Assembly: GCA_035498175.1 (NCBI GenBank)
Contig: DATKAJ010000036.1
Coordinates: 1 to 50,406 of the forward strand
From: JALORV01 sp035498175
Lineage (GTDB): Bacteria > Pseudomonadota > Gammaproteobacteria > Burkholderiales > Burkholderiaceae_F
Direction of reading: 5' to 3'
Length of the DNA stretch: 50,406 nucleotides
Positions 42,079-50,063 of the stretch are shown here, piece by piece (the first letter of the stretch is position 1; each line of letters begins with the position of its first letter). The notes below the pieces were generated by a model. That model saw only the letters and a program-made list of their open reading frames with translations. It made no database searches and was not told where the DNA came from. A program made the position numbers and the translations under genes.

Positions 42079-42252
42079 CTAGCTAATCGGAGTGCCTGGG
42101 CCGCGCCCGGTGAACAAGTGGATCACCAGTAGCACCGCGCCGATCAGGAACAGGATCCAGGCGATCTGGCCAGCGATTGCGGCTATCCCGGACATTCCCA
42201 GGACACCTGCTATCAACCCTAATACCAAGAACACTAATGCCTAGTACAGCAT
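42079..42252 (-). pseudogene. DUF1328 (YtjA-like) small membrane protein gene with an amber at codon 4
   Basis: Read from ATG 42252 (AGGTG ribosome site five bases before), the codons are ATG-CTG-TAC-TAG, then ALVFLVLGLIAGVLGMSGIA and a second hydrophobic span to TAG at 42079, 58 codons in all. DUF1328 proteins begin M-L-x-W-A-L-x-F-L-x-x-x-L-I-A-G, so the amber stands exactly where the conserved Trp belongs; a single G-to-A change (TGG to TAG) explains it. The remaining frame is intact. A start at the GTG three codons further on could still give a shortened protein of about 52 residues. TAG is used as a normal stop by other genes here, so recoding is not suggested. Confidence 0.75.
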
Positions 42253-42431
42253 CTGGCACCTATCGATGGATTGAGGTAATCCTGGTCCAGCAAAAAGCGT
42301 TCCGCCATTGAGCCGCTCGTCGGCTGGTCGATGCTCCGTCGCGAAGCACGACATCGCTTGAAGAGCTTCGCTTCGGTGCGCTGCGAGAGGTCCGCTAGAC
42401 TTTCCTGACTCCCACCGCCTTGGAAGGCACG

Positions 42432-43415
42432 ATGAACAAGCTGCAACGCCGTTCCCTTGTCGCTGCGCTGCTGATCACGACTGCCGCTGTTAGTGCCGGC
42501 AGCGCGCTCGCACAGACCTATCCGACGAAGCCGGTTCGGCTTGTCGTTCCGTTTGCGCCCGGCGGCACGACCGACATTGTCGCGCGCACGGTCGCCGACA
42601 AGATCTCGCCCGCGCTGGGGCAGCCGATGATCGTCGAGAACAAGGCCGGCGGCGGCGGTTCGATCGGCGCGACCGAGACTGCGCGCTCGGCGCCCGACGG
42701 GTACTCGCTCGGCATGGCGACCGTCTCGACCACCGCGGCCAACCCGGCGATCAACCCGAAGATTCCCTACAACCCGCTGACCGATTTCACGCCGATCATC
42801 AACGTGGCAGCGACGCCGAACGTGATCGCAGTGCATCCGAGTTTCCCGGCGCGCGACTACAAGACTTTCATCGCCGCGCTGAAGAAGAACCCTGGCAAGT
42901 ACTCGTACGCGAGCTCCGGCGCCGGCGGCATCGGTCACCTGCAGATGGAACTCTTCAAGAACCTGTCGGGCACCTTCGTCATCCACATCCCGTACCGCGG
43001 CGCCGGGCCGGCGCTGAACGACGTCGTCGCCGGGCACGTGCCGATGGTCTTCGACAACCTGCCGTCGGCGCTGCCCTTCATCAAGGACGGCAGGCTGATC
43101 GCGATCGTCGTCGCTGCGCCCGAGCGGCTCGCGGTGCTGCCGCAGATCCCGACCTTCAAGGAGGTCGGACTCGAGCCGGTCAACCGCATGGCGTACTACG
43201 GCATCTATGGACCCAAGGGCCTGCCGAAGGCCGTTGTCGACAAGGTGCACGATTCGGTGAAGAAGACGCTCGACGATCCGACCGTAAAAAGGCGGATCGA
43301 GGACACCGGCTCGCTGATCATCGGCAACACGCCGGAGCAGTTCGCCGCGCAGATCGCCGCCGAGCTCGAGGTTTACAAGAAGGTCGTCGTCGCCCAGAAG
43401 CTGACGCTCGAGTAG
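42432..43415 (+). CDS. Bug/TctC-family tripartite tricarboxylate transporter binding protein
   Basis: This 327-residue periplasmic protein has a signal peptide (LVAALLITTAAVSAGSALAQ, cleavage near 28). It then shows the Bug signature YPTKPVRLVVPFAPGGTTDIVAR, here split as YPxKPVRLVVPFxPGG-x-x-D. Further marks are ENKAGGGGSIGA near 74-85 and PYRGAGPALNDVVAGHVP near 180-197. These receptors are greatly expanded in Burkholderiales and bind carboxylates or other small acids. GGAAGG five bases before ATG 42432 supports the start. No TctA/TctB membrane genes are adjacent, as is common. An Asp/Glu racemase gene follows 28 bases later, so a link to acidic amino acids is possible. Confidence 0.93.
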   Translation: MNKLQRRSLVAALLITTAAVSAGSALAQTYPTKPVRLVVPFAPGGTTDIVARTVADKISPALGQPMIVENKAGGGGSIGATETARSAPDGYSLGMATVSTTAANPAINPKIPYNPLTDFTPIINVAATPNVIAVHPSFPARDYKTFIAALKKNPGKYSYASSGAGGIGHLQMELFKNLSGTFVIHIPYRGAGPALNDVVAGHVPMVFDNLPSALPFIKDGRLIAIVVAAPERLAVLPQIPTFKEVGLEPVNRMAYYGIYGPKGLPKAVVDKVHDSVKKTLDDPTVKRRIEDTGSLIIGNTPEQFAAQIAAELEVYKKVVVAQKLTLE

Positions 43416-43443
43416 GGCGGGCGCCCCACCAGCGGAGCACGCA

Positions 43444-44145
43444 GTGAAGCTGATCGGGCTCATCGGCGGTATGAGCTGGGAATCGAGCGCGCTGTACTAC
43501 AGCGAGCTCAACCGGCGCGTCCAGGCGCGTCTCGGCGGCCTGCATTCGGCACGCACGCTGCTCTACAGCGTCGACTTCCACGATATCGAGGCAATGCAGC
43601 GCGCCGGCGAGTGGGTGGCCGCGGGGCAACTGCTTTCACGGACTGCGCAGGCACTCGAATCGGCCGGGGCCGACTTCATCGTGCTGTGTACCAACACGAT
43701 GCACAAAGTGGCGCCGGCGATCGAGGCGGCGGTCCGCATCCCGCTGCTGCACATCGTCGATCCGACGGCGGCCGAGCTGAAGAGGGCCGGTTACAGGCAC
43801 GTCGCGCTGCTTGGAACTCGCTTCACGATGGAGCAGGAGTTCTATCGCGATCGGCTGCGCGATGCGCATGGCATCGAAGCGCTGGTCCCGGACGCCGTCG
43901 AGCGCGCGATCGTCCATCGCATCATCTACGAGGAGCTGTGCGTCGGACGCGTGCTGGAATCCTCGCGTGCGCAGTACCGCCGCATCATCGAGGCCCTGGT
44001 TGGGCACGGCGCACAGGCGGTGATCCTGGGCTGCACCGAGATCACGATGCTGATCGGGCCGCAGGATGCGACCGTGCCCGTCGTCGACACCACCGCGCTG
44101 CATGCGCGCGCTGCGGTGGAGCTGGCGCTCGCCGATCCGGACTGA
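43444..44145 (+). CDS. Aspartate/glutamate racemase family protein
   Basis: This 233-residue cofactor-independent racemase has the two catalytic cysteines in the expected places: Cys82 in VLCTNTMHK and Cys197 in ILGCTEITML. The N-terminus IGLIGGMSWESSALYY is the aspartate-racemase pattern. It would interconvert L- and D-aspartate or a similar amino acid in the cytoplasm. The GTG start at 43444 has GGAG (43433-43436) seven bases upstream. It follows the Bug/TctC receptor on the same strand and is followed by a 7-bp-arm hairpin. Confidence 0.92.
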   Translation: MKLIGLIGGMSWESSALYYSELNRRVQARLGGLHSARTLLYSVDFHDIEAMQRAGEWVAAGQLLSRTAQALESAGADFIVLCTNTMHKVAPAIEAAVRIPLLHIVDPTAAELKRAGYRHVALLGTRFTMEQEFYRDRLRDAHGIEALVPDAVERAIVHRIIYEELCVGRVLESSRAQYRRIIEALVGHGAQAVILGCTEITMLIGPQDATVPVVDTTALHARAAVELALADPD

Positions 44146-44151
44146 GGCGGG

Positions 44152-44167
44152 CGCGCCCCTGGGCGCG
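44152..44167 (+). terminator. Possible hairpin after the racemase gene
   Basis: CGCGCCC (44152-44158) and GGGCGCG (44161-44167) are perfect inverted copies separated by CT, seven bases after the stop. The loop is tight, so the real stem may be shorter, and no T-run follows. It may act as an mRNA-end hairpin rather than a strong intrinsic terminator. Confidence 0.3.
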
Positions 44168-44263
44168 ACGGGGGCTTCCGATAGCGCCTTCTGCCGATTG
44201 ACGCTCGATCGCGGCCGGACCACATTCATGGCGCGGCCACGGTTGCCGCACGCGGGAGAACCC

Positions 44264-44662
44264 ATGATTCCCAGGCGCTGCCTTCTGATGTCCGTGCTCA
44301 CCGCTTTAGGATTGCTCGCCGCGTGCGCCAGCACGCCGTTCAGCAGTTCGTACTTGGTCGGCCAGCGCTATTTCAAGACACCGATCGACACGCAGCCGGT
44401 CATCATCCTCGGCGTCGACGACTGGGACACAACGTTGCACCGCGTGCTGGTCGAACCGGGCCAGCGCACGGTCCGCGTGCAGGCGCCGCCGGTGCCCGGC
44501 GCGCCGCAACAGACGGCGGCGCTGAAGCTTGACGTCCAGCCCTGCTTCACCTACTACATCGTCGCCGTGCGCGCGAATCCCATCACCGCAGATTTCACGC
44601 CGAAGGTCGATTACGCCGAGCCGCTCGCCGGCTGCGCTGCGGACGTGCCGGCTCGGAGTTAG
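44264..44662 (+). CDS. Small hypothetical lipoprotein
   Basis: This 132-residue protein has a lipoprotein signal (MSVLTALGLLAACAS, lipobox LAAC with Cys21). The mature part of about 110 residues is beta-rich, with VIILGVDDWDTTLHRVLVEPGQRTVRVQAPP near 46-76 and two cysteines (PCFTYYIV and AGCAADV) that could pair. It resembles small lipoproteins of unknown function in which a peptide is given a P-G-x-R-x-V-x-V strand. GGGAG six bases before ATG 44264 supports the start. It is separated from the racemase by about 120 bases. Confidence 0.75.
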   Translation: MIPRRCLLMSVLTALGLLAACASTPFSSSYLVGQRYFKTPIDTQPVIILGVDDWDTTLHRVLVEPGQRTVRVQAPPVPGAPQQTAALKLDVQPCFTYYIVAVRANPITADFTPKVDYAEPLAGCAADVPARS

Positions 44663-44703
44663 CCGCCTCCTCGTCGGCGCGCTGCGGTGCTATAAGCGCT
44701 GCC

Positions 44704-45531
44704 GTGGAGCATCCGGCAAAAGCGGATTTCGCAGGGCCTGCAGCGGAGCGGCTGGCCGACTGGATCGAGGCCGAAGCCTGCCGCGACATGTATGCGGCAG
44801 CGCCCGCAGCGCTGCGACTCGAGGTGCAGGTGCTCGGCGGCGCGACCGCGCTGGTCGCGCCGACGCTGCCCGTGACCTACTTCAACCGTGTGATTGGCCT
44901 CGGCGACCAAGCCCCCGCGACCGCTGCGACGATCCGTGCAATCGGCGCACTCTATGCGGCGGCAAAGGTGACGTCGTACTGGGTGCATGTGATTCCCTCG
45001 GCACTGCCCACCAACGTCGGCGCACTGCTCGAGCAGGCTGGGCTTGCGCTGCCAGCGCGCCGAAGTTGGGCGAAATTCCTGCGAACGGTCACCGATGCGC
45101 CGGTCGCGACGACCGAACTGCGGCTGCGCGAAGCAATCGCGGCCGACGCCGAAGCGGTCGGGCACGTGATCACTCGCGCTTTCGGCATGCCCGCGGCCAT
45201 CGGGCCCTGGTTCGGCGCCCTGGTCGGTCGGCGCGGATGGACTGTCCTGGTCGCGGAATCCGCGGGCTCAGTCGTGGCGACGGGAGCTGTCTTCGTCCAG
45301 GGTGACCACGCCTGGATCGGTGCCGGCTCGACGCTCGCGGAATTCCGCGGGCGCGGCGCACAGAGCGCGCTGCTGGCTGCCCGCATCCGTGCGGCTGCAG
45401 AGCGTGGCTGCACAGTCGTTGCCACCGAGACCGGCGAGCCGGCGGCCGGCGAGCCAAATCCATCACTGGAAAACATCAGGCGCGCCGGGTTCGTGCAGGT
45501 CTGTTCGCGGCTGAACTACGCCTCCGCCTAG
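44704..45531 (+). CDS. GNAT family N-acetyltransferase with N-terminal extension
   Basis: This 275-residue protein has an uncharacterised N-terminal half (RLEVQVLGGATALVAPTLPVTYFNRVIGLGDQAP near 38-71, cores VTYFNRVIGLG). The C-terminal GNAT domain starts at LRLREAIAADAEAVGHVI near 141. The acetyl-CoA loop is FRGRGAQSALLAARI near 216-230 (R-G-R-G-A), and the closing block PSLENIRRAGFVQVCSRLNY matches the N-x-x-x-x-x-G-F GNAT end. The N-terminal half looks like a degenerate second GNAT unit that is often found before this domain. The substrate is unknown. The GTG start at 44704 follows the lipoprotein by about 40 bases. Confidence 0.85.
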   Translation: MEHPAKADFAGPAAERLADWIEAEACRDMYAAAPAALRLEVQVLGGATALVAPTLPVTYFNRVIGLGDQAPATAATIRAIGALYAAAKVTSYWVHVIPSALPTNVGALLEQAGLALPARRSWAKFLRTVTDAPVATTELRLREAIAADAEAVGHVITRAFGMPAAIGPWFGALVGRRGWTVLVAESAGSVVATGAVFVQGDHAWIGAGSTLAEFRGRGAQSALLAARIRAAAERGCTVVATETGEPAAGEPNPSLENIRRAGFVQVCSRLNYASA

Positions 45532-45544
45532 ATTCCTTCGCGGC

Positions 45545-47083
45545 TCACCAGCTGTAGCGCACCGAGTAGCGCACGATGATTTCGCCGTCGGGGGCCACTG
45601 TCACCGGAAAGACGATTGTGCGCGAGTCATCCTTGCGGTAATCATGGGTCTTCGACGTGATCTCCCAGTTGACCCAGCGATACAGGTTCTCTTTGACGAG
45701 CACCTCGACACGCTCCCTTTTCTGGTTGCGCAGACGAACTTCAATCTCCTCTGTCATCGTCTTGCGCGAGGTGTCGACGCGGAAATCGAGTTGGCGCCGC
45801 TCGCCGACGATGTCGAAGGCCGAGCCGAGCTTGAGCAGCACGTTCTCGTTGCGCGGGGTGTGGTCGACGGCGTCCTCGCCGATGAACTCGAGCGTCTGGT
45901 CGGCCGGGTCGAGCTTGGATACGCGCACGCGCCCAGCGGGCAGCGGCATGCCCATGCCGTTGGCTTCGCTGTTGGCGAACTGCAGGTAGGCGTCGACCTT
46001 GCGGTTCGACTGCACGCCATAGCTGCGGTCGGTCGCCGGCGACGCGAGCGTGCCGTACGGGCCTGCAGGGGCGCCGTAGTAGACGAGCAGCTTTTCGCAG
46101 GGCACGCGCCGCGCTGCAGGGAAGAGCTCGATCTGCTTGGTCGAGTTGTCCGGCAGCGTCGTTGGGCGGCCGAGCGTGTACAGGTGGTACTCGAAGAACG
46201 ACTTCTCGGCGAAGCCCGCGACCTCTTCGCGCGCCATGGCTGCCTTGGCGGCGGGCATCGGCTGGTTCACGGTGCCGACCGCGGTTGCGCGATGCACGTC
46301 GCCCGCGACCAGCTTCAGCTTCGCATCGGCATAACCCGCGCCGGACTGATTGATGATGCTGACCCAGGCGCCGATGTCCATGCGGCACTTGTTGCCGCCC
46401 GCCTCCGCGTAGGTGACGTTGTAGTCCGACCACCACGTCATGCCCTGTGTCTGGTACGAGACGCGCGTGCGATGCGCCCCCGCGCGCTGCGCGGTGACGT
46501 CCCACAGCAGCGTCGGGCGGGTGATGAGCCCGCCGGGCAGCGCCGGCAGTTTGACTCCGGCGTTGTGGGGAAGGACCTGCACCGATCCGTCGTCGCGCCT
46601 TAGCACCAGCCCGCCCTGGGTCGACAGCAGCGTGCCGTTGAATGTCTCGGTCGCCTGGCCGCGCACCTGCTCGACGGCGATCGGACGATCGATGTACTTC
46701 TGCAGCAGCTTGTCGGTGCTGACGAGGTCGAATTGGTAGTTTTGCTCGAGCACCGTCGTGCCCTTCGCGTCGGTCAGCGATTCGAAAACGACGGTGGTCG
46801 GGTCGATCAGGGCGGCGACATCGGTGAAGCGAACGGCGTTGCGGCCGCGGCTGAATTCGAGCTCGCGTTCCTGACGCACGACCGCGTAGCCCGGAACCGC
46901 GCCGCGCCCCGGCTGGCGATAGAGCTCGGGCGACACCGCTCCTGGCGCTGCGCGGCTGTAGATCGTGACCGCCGTGCCGGCGGAGGGTGCAACCGCATCT
47001 TCGTGCGACGGCGCACTGATTCCGGCCGCCGCTGCGGCAGCGGCGAGGGTCGTCTTCACAGCCAGGGAAGTCGTCGACATCAT
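45545..47083 (-). CDS. DUF4139 domain protein, secreted
   Basis: This 512-residue protein starts with a Thr/Ala-rich leader (SLAVKTTLAAAAAAAGISAPS) that may be a weak signal peptide. It contains the DUF4139 C-terminal half seen in mucoidy-inhibitor-like proteins: PTLLWDVTAQRAGAHRTRVSYQTQGMTWWSDYNVTY near 204-239, cores W-x-x-D-Y, and DADAKLKLVAGDVHRA in related form (AGYADAKLKLVAGDV). FIGEDAVDHTPRNENVLLKLGSAFDI near 419-444 and VKENLYRWVNWEI near 475 are also typical. The function is unknown; members are thought to be envelope proteins. GGAG precedes ATG 47083, and the adjacent ATG 47080 is spaced slightly better. It diverges from the FtsX-type permease. Confidence 0.85.
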   Translation of the reverse strand: MMSTTSLAVKTTLAAAAAAAGISAPSHEDAVAPSAGTAVTIYSRAAPGAVSPELYRQPGRGAVPGYAVVRQERELEFSRGRNAVRFTDVAALIDPTTVVFESLTDAKGTTVLEQNYQFDLVSTDKLLQKYIDRPIAVEQVRGQATETFNGTLLSTQGGLVLRRDDGSVQVLPHNAGVKLPALPGGLITRPTLLWDVTAQRAGAHRTRVSYQTQGMTWWSDYNVTYAEAGGNKCRMDIGAWVSIINQSGAGYADAKLKLVAGDVHRATAVGTVNQPMPAAKAAMAREEVAGFAEKSFFEYHLYTLGRPTTLPDNSTKQIELFPAARRVPCEKLLVYYGAPAGPYGTLASPATDRSYGVQSNRKVDAYLQFANSEANGMGMPLPAGRVRVSKLDPADQTLEFIGEDAVDHTPRNENVLLKLGSAFDIVGERRQLDFRVDTSRKTMTEEIEVRLRNQKRERVEVLVKENLYRWVNWEITSKTHDYRKDDSRTIVFPVTVAPDGEIIVRYSVRYSW

Positions 47084-47199
47084 GGGCTCCGGTGGGATTC
47101 GTCCCACTGTCAACGCGGCCCGGCGGCCGAAAGGGTTAATGCGCTGAAGATTGCCGCAGCGCCGCTGTCATACTGCCGGCCTCGTTGCGGATGCGGAAC

Positions 47200-49704
47200 A
47201 TGACTTTCGACCGACTCTTGCGCCAGTCCCTGCGCATGACCGGGCGCGACTGGCGCGCCGGTGAGCTGCGCCTGCTGGCGATCGCGCTGGTCATCGCCGT
47301 CGCGGCGGTGACCAGCGTCGGCTTCTTCGTCGACCGGCTGCGGCTCGGACTCGAGCGCGACGCCGCACAGCTGCTCGGTGCCGACCTCGTGCTGAGCGCC
47401 GACCAGCCAATCGCCGACACGCTGCGCGAACGTGCGCGCGCGGCGAAGCTCGCGACGGCCGAGACCGTCACCTTCCCGAGCATGGCGCTGAACGCCGCCG
47501 ATCCGGACCGCAACGCACTCGTTGCAGTCAAGGCGGTCTCCCGCGGCTATCCGCTGCGCGGAGCGCTGCTGCTTGCGCGCGAGCCCGGTGGAGCGGAGGA
47601 GCCCGCACGTGACATTCCGCCGCCGGGGACCGTATGGGTCGATCCGCAGTTGCTGCTCGCGACGGGGACACGGGTCGGCGGCCGCATCCGGCTTGGCGAG
47701 AAGGAGTTCCGCGTCGATCGTCTAATCGCGATCGAGCCCGACCGCGGCGCCGGTTTCATCAACTTTGCGCCGCGCGTGATGATCAACCTGGGCGACCTGC
47801 CGGCGACCCAGCTGATCACGGTCGGCAGCCGCGTGACCTACCGCCTGCTCGCTGCGGGCGAGCGGCCCGCGGTGCGGGCATTCGCGACCGCCGTGGAGCG
47901 CGACCTGCAGCGCGGCCAGCGGCTCGAGTCGCTCGAGAGCGGGAGGCCCGAGATGCAGCGCACGCTGGAGCGCGCACAGCGCTTCCTCGCACTCGTCGCA
48001 CTGCTCGCCGCGATGATTGCGGCGGTCGCGGTCGCCGCCGCTGCGCGCCGCTTCTCGCAGCGACACCTGGACTCGTGCGCGATGATGCGTTGCCTCGGCC
48101 TGGGGCAATCCGACATCTTCAGGCTGTTCGCGCTCGAGTTCATCCTGATCGGACTCGCCGCGTGCGCGCTGGGCATGGCGCTGGGTTACGGCGCGCACTT
48201 CGCCTTGCTGCAGGCGCTGGGGACGCTGATCCAGACATCGCTGCCGCTGCCTTCGGCGCTGCCGGCGGTGCAGGGTGGAGCAGTGGGCCTCGTGCTGCTG
48301 CTCGGCTTCGCGCTGCCGCCGCTGGCACAGTTGCGCGCGGTGCCGCCGCTGCGCGTACTGCGCAAGGATGTCGGCCTGCCAACCGGGCGCAGCAGCCTCG
48401 GCTACCTCGCCGGCTTCGCCGGCTTTCTGCTGCTGCTGCTGTGGTCGTCGAACGACCTCAAGGTCGGCAGCGTGACGGCGGGGGGATTCGCCGGTGGACT
48501 CGTCGTCTTCGCCGCCGCTGCGTGGGGCGTGCTGAAGCTCCTGTCGCCGCTGCGCGCGATCACCGGGCGGCTCGGCATCTCATGGCGCTTCGCGATCGCG
48601 GCCGTCCAGCGGCGCCCGGTTGCGACGATTGTTCAGCTGGTTTCGCTCGCGGTCGGCATCATGGCGCTGCTGCTGCTGACCGTGACGCGCACCGACCTGG
48701 TCAGCGCATGGCGCAGTGCTGCGCCCGCCGATGCACCGAACCGCTTCATCATCAATGTGCAGCCCGACCAGGTGAGCGGAGTGGCGCAGAAGCTCAAGGA
48801 CGCCGGCATCGACGCGGAGCTGCATCCAATGATCCGCGGACGACTGATCAAGGTGAACGGCAGGACAGTCGGTCCGGAAAACTATGGCGACGACCGTGCC
48901 CAGCGGCTCGTCGACCGCGAGTTCAACCTCTCATATGCGAAGGACGCGCCGGGGCACAACCGGATCACCGCGGGCCAGTGGTTCCGCGATGGCAGCGCCG
49001 AGCTGTCGATCGAGGAAGGCATCGCCAAGACGCTCGGCATTGTGCTCGGCGACGAGCTGACCTTCGACATCGCGGGGCAGGCCGTCACCGCGCGTGTAAC
49101 CAGCCTGCGCAAGGTGAGCTGGGATTCGATGCGCGCCAACTTCTTCGTGCTGATGCCGCCGTCCCTGCTCGCCGACAAGCCGGCGAGCTACATCACGGCG
49201 TTCCATCTTCCCGAGAAGCAGGCCGCATTGACTGGCGATCTGCTGCGCGAGTATCCCAACCTGACCGTGATCGACACGACCGCGGTCTTCCGCCAGGTGC
49301 AGGCGGTGCTCGACCAGGTGATCGCCGCAGTCGAGTTCCTGTTCGTGTTCACACTGGCTGCAGGTGTGCTGGTGCTGTACGCGGCGCTGGCGTCGAGCAG
49401 GGACGAGCGCGTGCGCGAGGCGGGGCTGCTGCGTGCGCTTGGTGCGTCGCGCCACCAGCTTGGCCGCGCGCAGCTTGCCGAGCTCGCCTGCATCGGCGGA
49501 CTCGCCGGCCTGCTGGCCGCAGTCGGAGCGAGCGCGATCGGGTGGGCGCTGGCGCGCTTCGTCTTCGAATTCGACTACGCGGTGTCGCCGTGGGTGTTCC
49601 TCGCCGGGGTCGGCGGTGGGACCCTGTGCGCGCTGGGCGGCGGCTACCTCGGCCTGCGCGGCGTGCTGAAGACGCCACCGCTGGCCACGCTGCGCGAGGC
49701 CTAG
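47200..49704 (+). CDS. Large FtsX-type ABC permease, YbbP-like
   Basis: This 834-residue inner-membrane permease of the MacB/FtsX class has a first span near 26-44 (LLAIALVIAVAAVTSVGFF), a periplasmic domain, and about three spans after residue 260 (ALVALLAAMIAAVAVAAAA). A middle group of spans lies near 330-460, followed by a second periplasmic domain. The last three spans close the protein, with the FtsX mark ALASSRDERVREAGLLRALGASRHQL near 727-752. This double arrangement and length match YbbP, whose partner ATPase YbbA is normally next door. No ATPase gene is adjacent here. Family members export or extract lipids or lipoproteins. The start ATG 47200 is chosen over 47191 on ribosome-site spacing, with modest certainty. 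Confidence 0.88.
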   Translation: MTFDRLLRQSLRMTGRDWRAGELRLLAIALVIAVAAVTSVGFFVDRLRLGLERDAAQLLGADLVLSADQPIADTLRERARAAKLATAETVTFPSMALNAADPDRNALVAVKAVSRGYPLRGALLLAREPGGAEEPARDIPPPGTVWVDPQLLLATGTRVGGRIRLGEKEFRVDRLIAIEPDRGAGFINFAPRVMINLGDLPATQLITVGSRVTYRLLAAGERPAVRAFATAVERDLQRGQRLESLESGRPEMQRTLERAQRFLALVALLAAMIAAVAVAAAARRFSQRHLDSCAMMRCLGLGQSDIFRLFALEFILIGLAACALGMALGYGAHFALLQALGTLIQTSLPLPSALPAVQGGAVGLVLLLGFALPPLAQLRAVPPLRVLRKDVGLPTGRSSLGYLAGFAGFLLLLLWSSNDLKVGSVTAGGFAGGLVVFAAAAWGVLKLLSPLRAITGRLGISWRFAIAAVQRRPVATIVQLVSLAVGIMALLLLTVTRTDLVSAWRSAAPADAPNRFIINVQPDQVSGVAQKLKDAGIDAELHPMIRGRLIKVNGRTVGPENYGDDRAQRLVDREFNLSYAKDAPGHNRITAGQWFRDGSAELSIEEGIAKTLGIVLGDELTFDIAGQAVTARVTSLRKVSWDSMRANFFVLMPPSLLADKPASYITAFHLPEKQAALTGDLLREYPNLTVIDTTAVFRQVQAVLDQVIAAVEFLFVFTLAAGVLVLYAALASSRDERVREAGLLRALGASRHQLGRAQLAELACIGGLAGLLAAVGASAIGWALARFVFEFDYAVSPWVFLAGVGGGTLCALGGGYLGLRGVLKTPPLATLREA

Positions 49705-50063
49705 GGCCGGCGACACGGCAGCGCGGGAGCTCGATCGGCTGCCGGCGATGGCAGCCCGCGCAACGCGCAGGTCATCGGTCGACTGAGTCGGCTTTCCTTA
49801 ACGGCGGCTGACGGTCACACGGGGCAACGGCGTCGGTCCCGCTTACACCTACGCCTCCATCACCAGCGCAAGCATTCAAGGATTCAGACGCTTACGCGTT
49901 TGGCGCAGACGTTGCTTGCCTCCTCACGTTGGACTCGTTCGAAGCACAGCCCTCGATCGGGAAGCGATTGACGCATTGCGCGCCGATGCGTCGCGGCGTA
50001 TTCCTGGCCGGTCGGGTGCTCGGAAGGGGCAGCTTTCAGGCTCAAGCCTGAGCGGAGGTCACC
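49705..50063. other. Intergenic region before the TIGR03118 gene
   Basis: No gene is supported in these 359 bases. A minus-strand open frame at 49884-50138 has no ribosome site and would read over the next gene. The last 30 bases hold a near-palindrome, listed separately, and the strong GGAGG of the next gene. No clear promoter could be chosen. Confidence 0.4.
50036..50051. repeat. Near-perfect 16-bp palindrome before a strong ribosome site
   Basis: TCAGGCT (50036-50042), CA, AGCCTGA (50045-50051): seven-base arms are perfect inverted copies with a two-base centre. It ends three bases before GGAGG (50054-50058) of the TIGR03118 gene. It could be an operator or form a small hairpin that affects translation. 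Confidence 0.4.

Noticed and set aside
27099..42252. Recoding of TAG as an amino acid, suggested by two early ambers
   Set aside because: TAG closes several intact genes at family-normal lengths (for example at 33465, 43413, 45529 and 49702), so it is an ordinary stop here. Independent nonsense changes or alternative starts explain both cases.
45644..46603. A 319-codon plus-strand open frame inside the DUF4139 gene
   Set aside because: It is a shadow frame; the DUF4139 reading shows conserved Trp/Asp blocks.
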